A stretch of DNA of 25,589 nucleotides from Bigelowiella natans CCMP2755 (Eukaryota; Cercozoa; Chlorarachniophyceae): assembly GCA_000320545.1 (NCBI GenBank), contig ADNK01002147.1:1-25589 (forward strand), in the 5' to 3' direction. Positions 19,546-25,589 of the stretch are shown here, piece after piece. The notes beneath the pieces were generated by a model that saw only the letters and a list, made by a program, of their open reading frames with translations, searched no databases and was not told the DNA's origin. A program made the position numbers and the translations under genes. Numbering within the stretch: position 1 is the first letter of the stretch; each line of letters opens with the position of its first letter.

Positions 19546-21686
19546 ATGGCTACTAGTTCGCCTACCACCGCAGCCTCTGTGGTCGCTGCAGACCTCGCTA
19601 AACTTTCAGCCAACGCAGATCAGATCTGGATCTTGGTATGCACTAATTGGGAACTCATGTTGTTGAGATTTCGGGCTACATTTGTGTTAAAGACATGCAT
19701 TGTTTGGACAGTTATGCGGTTTCCTTGTGTTCTGGATGCACGCTGGGTTTTCCATGCTTGAGGTAAGAAACTGCTTCCTTCTCCAGATATATCTTCTCTG
19801 TTTTCAACCGAGGTTGTGGTGCGGTGTGTGGTGCCTAATTCATACTCCAGGCAGGGTCAGTTCGTCAGAAAAACACAGTGAATATCTTGTTCAAGAATGT
19901 GGGAACTATTTGCATTGGTGCAATCATGTACTTCATCTTTGGATTTGCTTTCGCATACGGATCAGATGGAGCGGTAAGCACTCAATACATTACACGTTGC
20001 TTCCTCCCTCTCACGCTCGTAAACAACCTACCTACCAAGATGAACTCATTGTCTTGTCTACATTCGTTCTTTTCACTATAATTCCTCAGAACGGATTCAT
20101 CAGTTCCGGAGACTACGCTCTAGTAGATTCCCTGAACGATAATAAGCACAATTGGTTTTTCCAGTTCGCTTTCGCCGCTACCGCCTCAACCATTCTTTCC
20201 GGGGCAATTGCTGGTCGTGCAAAGGTGAGTGAATGTACCTTCCCATCCTAATCTCTGCGTCCTTAAGAAAGCGAAATTTGCTCGAAATATGCCTTATCTG
20301 TCTCTAATATCTTTAACTTCGTATCAGCTCGAGGCTTACTTCGTTTGCTGCGCTGTTCTCACTGCTTTCGTCTACCCCATTGTGTCACACTGGTAATTAT
20401 CTCTTTTTTGTATTCTTCTGACCGACATGTTTTCACTCGAGTACCAACCTGTCCTGTCTGCAGGGTGTGGGACAATGACGGGTGGCTCTCTGCTTTCCAG
20501 AAGCCTGAAGAACGTATCGGCTACAGCCAGGATAAGAACACTTGTGGTATGATTGACTACGCGGGTTCGGGAGTCGTTCACTTGACTGGAGGTGTTGCTG
20601 GACTTGTTGGAACAATAATGGTCGGCCCTCGTACCGGTCGCTTCGAGAACCCAGAAGCATTCGCTGGCCATAACTACGCGCTCGTTGCTATTGGTGTGCT
20701 CATCCTCTGGTTTGGATGGTACGGGTTCAACTGCGGTTCTACCCTTGCATTTGACGGACAAGTTGCTTCGAAGGTTCTTCCGCTTCTGATTCATATGTTG
20801 TCCGTGCCATTTATGACTGGAGAACTTTTTTTTTTTTGCAGGTTGCTGTCACTACCACGCTCTCTCCTTCCGCTGCTTGTATCACCGGAATGCTCGTGCA
20901 ATATGTAACTTCTAACTAGCACTTGCCTCTTCGCTCCTCTCCGTTATTTCTCGAAAGCTCACACAAAGTGCGGTTTTTCTTCTCTAATTCCACAGGCCAT
21001 GACCAGAAAGTGGGACATCACCATGGCTCTCAACTGTATTCTTGCTGGACTCGTCTCGATCACCGCGGTAAGAGTGTTATTCCTACGTTGAACAGGCGTT
21101 GAGTATGAACTCAATTTAATTTGTATACAATTTTATTAGGGATGCTCTGTTGTTTCTGACTGGCATGCAATCTTTATTGGACTCATCGGTGCTTTGGTTT
21201 ACATGGGAGCTTCCAAAGCCATGGTTGCTATGCAGCTTGACGACCCAGTTGATGCTGTTGCTGTGCACGGAGCATGCGGGTAAAATATAAACTCTATGTG
21301 GCACAATATGTATATCAAACAAAGAGTGACTACCAACTATTTCTCACGTCTGAACTTCTGGTTCCATCAGTCTCTGGGGAGTTCTTAATGTCGGAATTTT
21401 CGCTGAGGCAACTGAGATCAAGAATGCATACTCCTGCCCAGACGCAGAAGGAAATGGAACTGGTCTCCAGTTCGGAATTCAGCTGGCTGGTGCTCTTGCC
21501 ATTATCGCCTTCGTTGGCACTTGTTCCTTCATTATGCTGGGTGTCGTCAAATTGACCATTGGACTACGCGTCTCTGCTGAAGAAGAAAAACTTGGACTCG
21601 ATGCATCCGAGCATGGGGCAAAGGCATATGAGCTAGGCCAAGTCCAAGGCGACGCGAAAGCACAACCTGCTGCACAGAACGTTTAA
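19546..21686 (+). CDS. ammonium transporter, AMT/Mep/Rh superfamily (AMT1-like)
   Basis: AMT proteins form trimers in the plasma membrane and take up ammonium. Ten exons (19546-19635, 19712-19762, 19851-19973, 20090-20224, 20328-20392, 20464-20773, 20842-20904, 20996-21067, 21140-21279, 21371-21686) join in phase into 454 codons. Eleven membrane segments are expected. Visible blocks are [43 protein letters not shown] (the AMT signature, with the first pore histidine in VVHL), [46 protein letters not shown] (second pore histidine) and the cytosolic tail [19 protein letters not shown]. That tail includes the conserved Gly-Leu-Asp-x-x-Glu-His-Gly loop used for allosteric control in plant AMT1. 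The gene looks intact, and the start is set by the family-like N-terminus. It shares a promoter region with the ZIP gene and is tail-to-tail with GCL. Confidence 0.96.
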
Positions 21687-22732
21687 AGATGAGGAAAAAA
21701 GCAGCCTTTTACGTACTTTGTCGACAATGCTACAGCTTATCATACGACAACATTCCTCAACGTAAGATATGAATCGAAGATGAGCAAGGAAAGATTTCAG
21801 TGCACATTGTTCAGTATCACTTTAAGGAAAGATTTGTTGTTAGTCATACTTCAACTGTATTGCTGGATCTAACCGCTTACAAGGATTTAATCACTTGAAG
21901 ATAGCGGCCACATCCAAGCAGAGAGATGCAGCTACGACTATGAGCAAGAATTGTACACAAAAAAATATGTAAATACATGACATAGATCAAGGCGAAAAAC
22001 AACGTGAGCGATAGATGCTGTATCAAAGTGTAAATGTAATGACACTTCGATTCATTGTCTGTACGTTGCACATTCTTATCATATCTAGATGTGTGCATCT
22101 AGCGGCAGTGTGTGCATTGTTTGTTACATCATGCACAACATGCTAGCATGCACCTTCGTACAATGATGATGCACACGCAACCTGACCTAGTAACATTAAT
22201 GCGCGCAATTGCACGGCATCGCTAGATCGTGTGCACCGTGCACACTACAATGGACGCATGGCGATGTGTGATGATGATCTGCACGCATGCATGCTCACAT
22301 ACACACGTGCATGACTATAGATGAGACGACTTATAGACTAGGCATGTCCGCGGCTTCAGACGCGCCAGTGCTGTGTGCTAGCTAATGTGTGACTCTGATG
22401 CATTTCAGCTATCGTATCAGACGTCATTCAATGATCTCGTCGTCATGCATCCCTGTCGTCTGCTGTGCATGACGATGGCCGCCAATTGATGATTCTTCAT
22501 TTGTCGTGCTAGCGCGGTTGGTGCAGTGCTAGCAGTGTTTGTTTAATAGCTATATTAGTAGAGCGACTATAAACACGCTCGTCTCATGTACTAAAAGGTT
22601 GAATAGAATAAACGCGATTTGTTGATGTATCCTGCTGCTTCGACCAGTCGGCGCGATAGGCTAAAATTGCAACAATACATGCAACGCACAACAATCTCAA
22701 ATTATGTTACAAACTTTTATCGATATCACTCG
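21687..22732. other. tail-to-tail spacer between AMT and GCL; no gene seen
   Basis: No coding exon was found. Microsatellites are nearly absent. Short palindromic words are abundant: CTAG near 22085, 22097, 22143, 22187, 22222, 22338 and 22380, and GCATGC or TGCACA-type words through 22130-22320. It should hold both 3' UTRs. Confidence 0.7.
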
Positions 22733-24817
22733 TCATCCTTCGCATCCTTTCACTTCCTCCACGTAGACGTGGCCCTTTTCCTGCGTATGTTGGATAGATC
22801 ATTAAACCGTGCACGTGATGATTTTTGCGCTTATTCGCAGCTTGTCGTCTCATCATCAATTTCTGTACTATCATCGCAGCCCTTGTGTTATCATCAAACA
22901 CCACCATCCCGCTGCTGCTACTACTACTTCTACCACAACTTCTACTACTTCTACTACCACCTTGCTCATTGTCAGGCATAATTTTTTCACTGGAGGCTTT
23001 ACATGGACTTCCTGCCCCCCCCTGTCGATCATATCCTCCCCGGTATAATTTGCATATCTGTTGTGGCGGTGTTGTTGTGATGGAAGTATTATTGGCGGCA
23101 TAAAAGCTAGAGAGCGTTGGTGGGAGAAGACAGACAGCACTCTCGATCACTCTCGCCGCGCCACACACAACGGCACGGCACCGACTCACAAAGAAGGAGA
23201 ACAAACGCAGTAATTCGGTGATCGAAAGCACAAGTATTATCGATAGGAAGAGGAGGAGGAGGAGGAGGAGGAGGAGGAGGAGGAGGGATGGGAGAAGCAT
23301 TACTTTCCTAAGAGCTGCGGGGCGCATAGGGAGCCTTCTGTTAGCCTATAATGTTAGGATACAGGAGATCTTTGAGGATTGCTTCTTCTTGCGCTCCTCT
23401 TGTAATGATGACGATGACGACGACGATGATGATAGCAATAATTTACCAGTAAAGTAATAAGAACAAATATATGATGGAGAAGAGGATTGTTACGCAAATT
23501 CTCTCCCTCCACTGCTACCCAACAACACGCACACACAACAGGGAGTGAACCAGTACCTTTCTCCTCCATCTTTCATCGTCATCATCGTCATCATCATCAT
23601 CATCACCATCGTCATCATCGTTATTATTATCACCACCACGATGGCATTCTCCCTACTATGTTACTACTACCCGTCACAGGCTTTGAGAAGATCATACACC
23701 ACCTCCTCGTTCAGACGGGAATCATCCTACAAGGAGAAGAACACAGCAAAGCAGACGGTGGTGTGATATGTGATGACGATGACGATGATGGCAATGACGA
23801 TGATGGCAATGATGATGATGATAATGATGATGACGATGATGATGATGATGATGACGATGATGACGATGATGACGGTAATATCGTCAAGGAATCTCATCAC
23901 AGCTCTGTGATCATAACCACCTTGTAGCTTGGGTGCAAAGAGACATACTTTCGCAGCCAACTTGATGCCTTGTTATTATTATTGTTGTTGTTGTTATCTA
24001 TCTTTCGGCCGTGGCATGTTGATGTAATCATTAACGACATTCATGATTGGATGATGATGAGGAGGAGGAGAAGAAGGATGATGATGACGATGATATGATG
24101 ATGATGATGATGATGATGATGGTGATGATGACGATGACGATGACGTGATGAACTATGCCCAAAGCTACCGTCATGAGCTTTCCTCTCGCGCGATCTGCGA
24201 TGAGGCTCAAGTAGCGCTCTACCACCTTACGAGACTGATGATGGTCAACAGTCAACAGTTGTGATCGTGATGACGACGACGATGATGATGATTGGTGATA
24301 ATGGTGATGATGGATGATCATACGGATGAGGAGGAGGAGGAGGAAAGGAACAAGGGAGCGAAGATACGTATGTCCGCGATTCACATCAATGCACATGCAT
24401 GCATACAGTTGCAGACCGTATTATGTTATGGTGAGTGTTGATGCACCACTGCATTCATGCACACATCATGACGAATCATCGTCGTCCAAGCCTCTCTCTC
24501 CCCAACATACAGAAAGAAAAAGAACTCACCCGTTCATCGCACCCAATCATGTCCAGATATCTGAGGGGGGGGGGGGGGGGGGGAGAGGGGAAAAGCCGAG
24601 CCACAGTATCAGGGTGGATTATCGAGAAAACTGAAGAGAGATGGAAAAACTTATGATGATGCCCGGATTCATTTAATCTAAGCATGATATTGACGACGAC
24701 GACGACGATGGTGATGATGATGATGATGCTAATGACCGCAGAGCGAGTACACAGATCATGATATATTTATAATAAATATGTGCCAACACACAAACGCACA
24801 CATTCACACACACAAAC

Positions 24818-24878
<61 letters not shown>

Positions 24879-25098
24879 ATTAATAATCGGCGTGCGTGTG
24901 TGTGGGAGTGTGTGTGTGCGCGTTCACATTATTGCCAAAAATTTTTTCTTCTATGGGGCAGGGGGAGTGTTGGCGCCCTCACCAGCACCACCTCCAGCGA
25001 AAGCATCACGATCATCACTGTTATCATTGTCAGCAGTGAGAGCGTGATTGTCTCATCTGGTACTTCTACTACTAGTAGTGTTTATCAGCAGCTGAACC

Positions 25099-25143
<45 letters not shown>

Positions 25144-25358
25144 GTGTATATTATCTCCCGCGTGGCAGGAGAGGGGTGAACTTGTTTTGTCGTTGTGGCA
25201 TACATTATTATGGAGCAGTGGCAGTTGTGGCGGCTGTGGGATCACCGCGGCGAGAGATGTACCATCGGCACCATGGGATCATCAGGTGTGTCTAGAGCCC
25301 CCGCGAACACGCTATATATATATATAGAGATAGCGATATATAGAGATATATAGTTGTT

Positions 25359-25419
<61 letters not shown>

Positions 25420-25523
25420 TGAATATTACGCCTGCACAATAGGGATAAGTCCTAATGGCCCATTCTCGCCATCGCCAAGCATTATTTCTTCTATCGACAA
25501 AGCTCCGTACTTCCAGAGAAAAC

Positions 25524-25558
<35 letters not shown>

Positions 25559-25589
25559 CTGAATTACAACATAGAACTACTAGAAAATA
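22733..25589 (-). CDS. glutamate-cysteine ligase catalytic subunit (eukaryotic GSH1/GCLC type), 3' part, 5' end beyond the window
   Basis: GCL joins glutamate to cysteine with ATP, the first and limiting step of glutathione synthesis. Minus-strand exons that join in phase are: 25430-25509 (YGALSIEEIMLGDGENG, then LGLIPIVQ), 24530-24560 (YLDMIGCDER), 24169-24234 (SRKVVERYLSLIADRARGKL), 23921-23968 (ASSWLRKYVSLHPSYK) and 23671-23726 (DDSRLNEEVVYDLLKACD). In animal GCLC the matching order is a GLIP block, then YLxxI-RASGxLMT, then a W-R-F-HP-Y block, then DS and YxLL-C. The rest of the C-terminus is not resolved: candidates are near 23465-23500, 23365-23400 (EEAILKDLLYPN), 22950-23060 and a terminal exon at 22733-22780 (EKGHVYVEEVKGCEG, stop). 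The N-terminal catalytic half lies to the right of the window. Confidence 0.82.
23247..23286. repeat. (AGG)n tract
   Basis: Pure trinucleotide run in the 3' part of the GCL gene. On the transcript it reads (CCT)n, a possible polypyrimidine tract. Confidence 0.92.
23401..24145. repeat. family of (GAT/GAC)n and (ATC/GTC)n trinucleotide arrays
   Basis: Arrays occur at about 23401-23435, 23577-23632 (opposite sense), 23773-23875 and 24046-24145, with another at about 24268-24315. All lie between exons of the GCL gene. The poly-Asp and poly-Ile open frames over them are repeat artefacts. Confidence 0.9.
24565..24583. repeat. G19 run (C19 on the GCL transcript)
   Basis: On the minus strand a C run ends directly in CTCAG, the acceptor of the 24530-24560 GCL exon. 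It is the clearest case here of a homopolymer acting as a polypyrimidine tract. Confidence 0.9.
24819..25140. repeat. (TA)n tracts in a GCL intron
   Basis: (TA)n fills about 24819-24872 and 25099-25138. Both are inside the 869-nt intron between the 25430-25509 and 24530-24560 exons. Confidence 0.92.
25312..25413. repeat. interrupted (AT)n tracts
   Basis: AT/GAGATAT repeats pass into a pure (AT)n run at about 25363-25413, starting about 17 nt inside the donor of the 25430-25509 GCL exon. Confidence 0.92.
25526..25559. repeat. (CAA)n tract upstream of a GCL exon
   Basis: On the transcript this is (GTT)n ending about 16 nt before the acceptor at 25510-25511, so it can supply the pyrimidine-rich tract of that intron. 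Confidence 0.9.

Noticed and set aside
24960-25311. Candidate exons FAGALDTPDDPMVPM (25263-25311) and a NHALTADNDNSDD tail ending at about 24962
   Set aside because: The GCL exons 25430-25509 and 24530-24560 join directly in phase to give LIPIVQAYLDMIG, as in the family, so these pieces are inside one intron.
1-25589. Mobile elements, rRNA or tRNA genes
   Set aside because: No transposase, reverse transcriptase, terminal repeats or target-site duplications were recognised, and I saw no convincing tRNA or rRNA. I could not run a covariance search.

Overview
The window looks like nuclear DNA of a photosynthetic eukaryote with a secondary plastid of green ancestry, most likely a chlorarachniophyte (Bigelowiella-like) alga. 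It has many short GT-AG introns, very dense microsatellites, and a nuclear gene for a green-type (form IB) Rubisco small subunit that starts with a signal peptide followed by a transit-like region. Red-lineage algae encode form ID rbcS in the plastid. Green algae and plants do not need an ER signal on RbcS. Euglenids usually make RbcS as a polyprotein. The lineage call is inference.

Most genes are broken into exons of 30-150 nt, so I rebuilt them by joining exons at splice sites where the reading phase and the protein family both agree. Left to right: (1) minus strand, a clade-1 histidine phosphatase (121-2479) whose RHGER motif sits directly behind an in-frame TAA; (2) minus strand, an unrecognised multi-exon gene (about 2466-5851) that may be fused to gene 1; (3) plus strand, a secreted Ser/Pro-rich protein with a Cys-rich tail (6193-8598); (4) minus strand, rbcS with an unusual Gly/Gln/Tyr/Pro tail (9651-10979); (5) plus strand, a 20-exon branched-chain aminotransferase with a mitochondrial-type presequence (11590-15804); (6) minus strand, a ZIP-family metal transporter whose exons are out of order (16562-18893); (7) plus strand, a complete 10-exon ammonium transporter (19546-21686); (8) minus strand, the 3' part of a eukaryotic glutamate-cysteine ligase (22733 to beyond the right edge).

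From gene 2 onwards the genes alternate strictly between strands, so they form head-to-head pairs sharing 0.3-0.65 kb promoter regions and tail-to-tail pairs separated by 0.75-1.05 kb spacers. The microsatellites lie almost entirely in introns. The spacers instead are rich in short palindromic words such as CTAG and GCATGC. By function the set covers carbon fixation (RbcS), ammonium uptake (AMT), amino-acid nitrogen metabolism (BCAT), glutathione synthesis (GCL) and metal transport (ZIP). Nothing shows co-regulation beyond the shared head-to-head promoters.

The strongest anomaly is the ZIP gene. Exons for TM4 and TM5 lie downstream of the exon for TM6-TM7, yet the pieces fit in phase only when put back in canonical order (312 codons), or when TM4-TM5 are skipped (275 codons).
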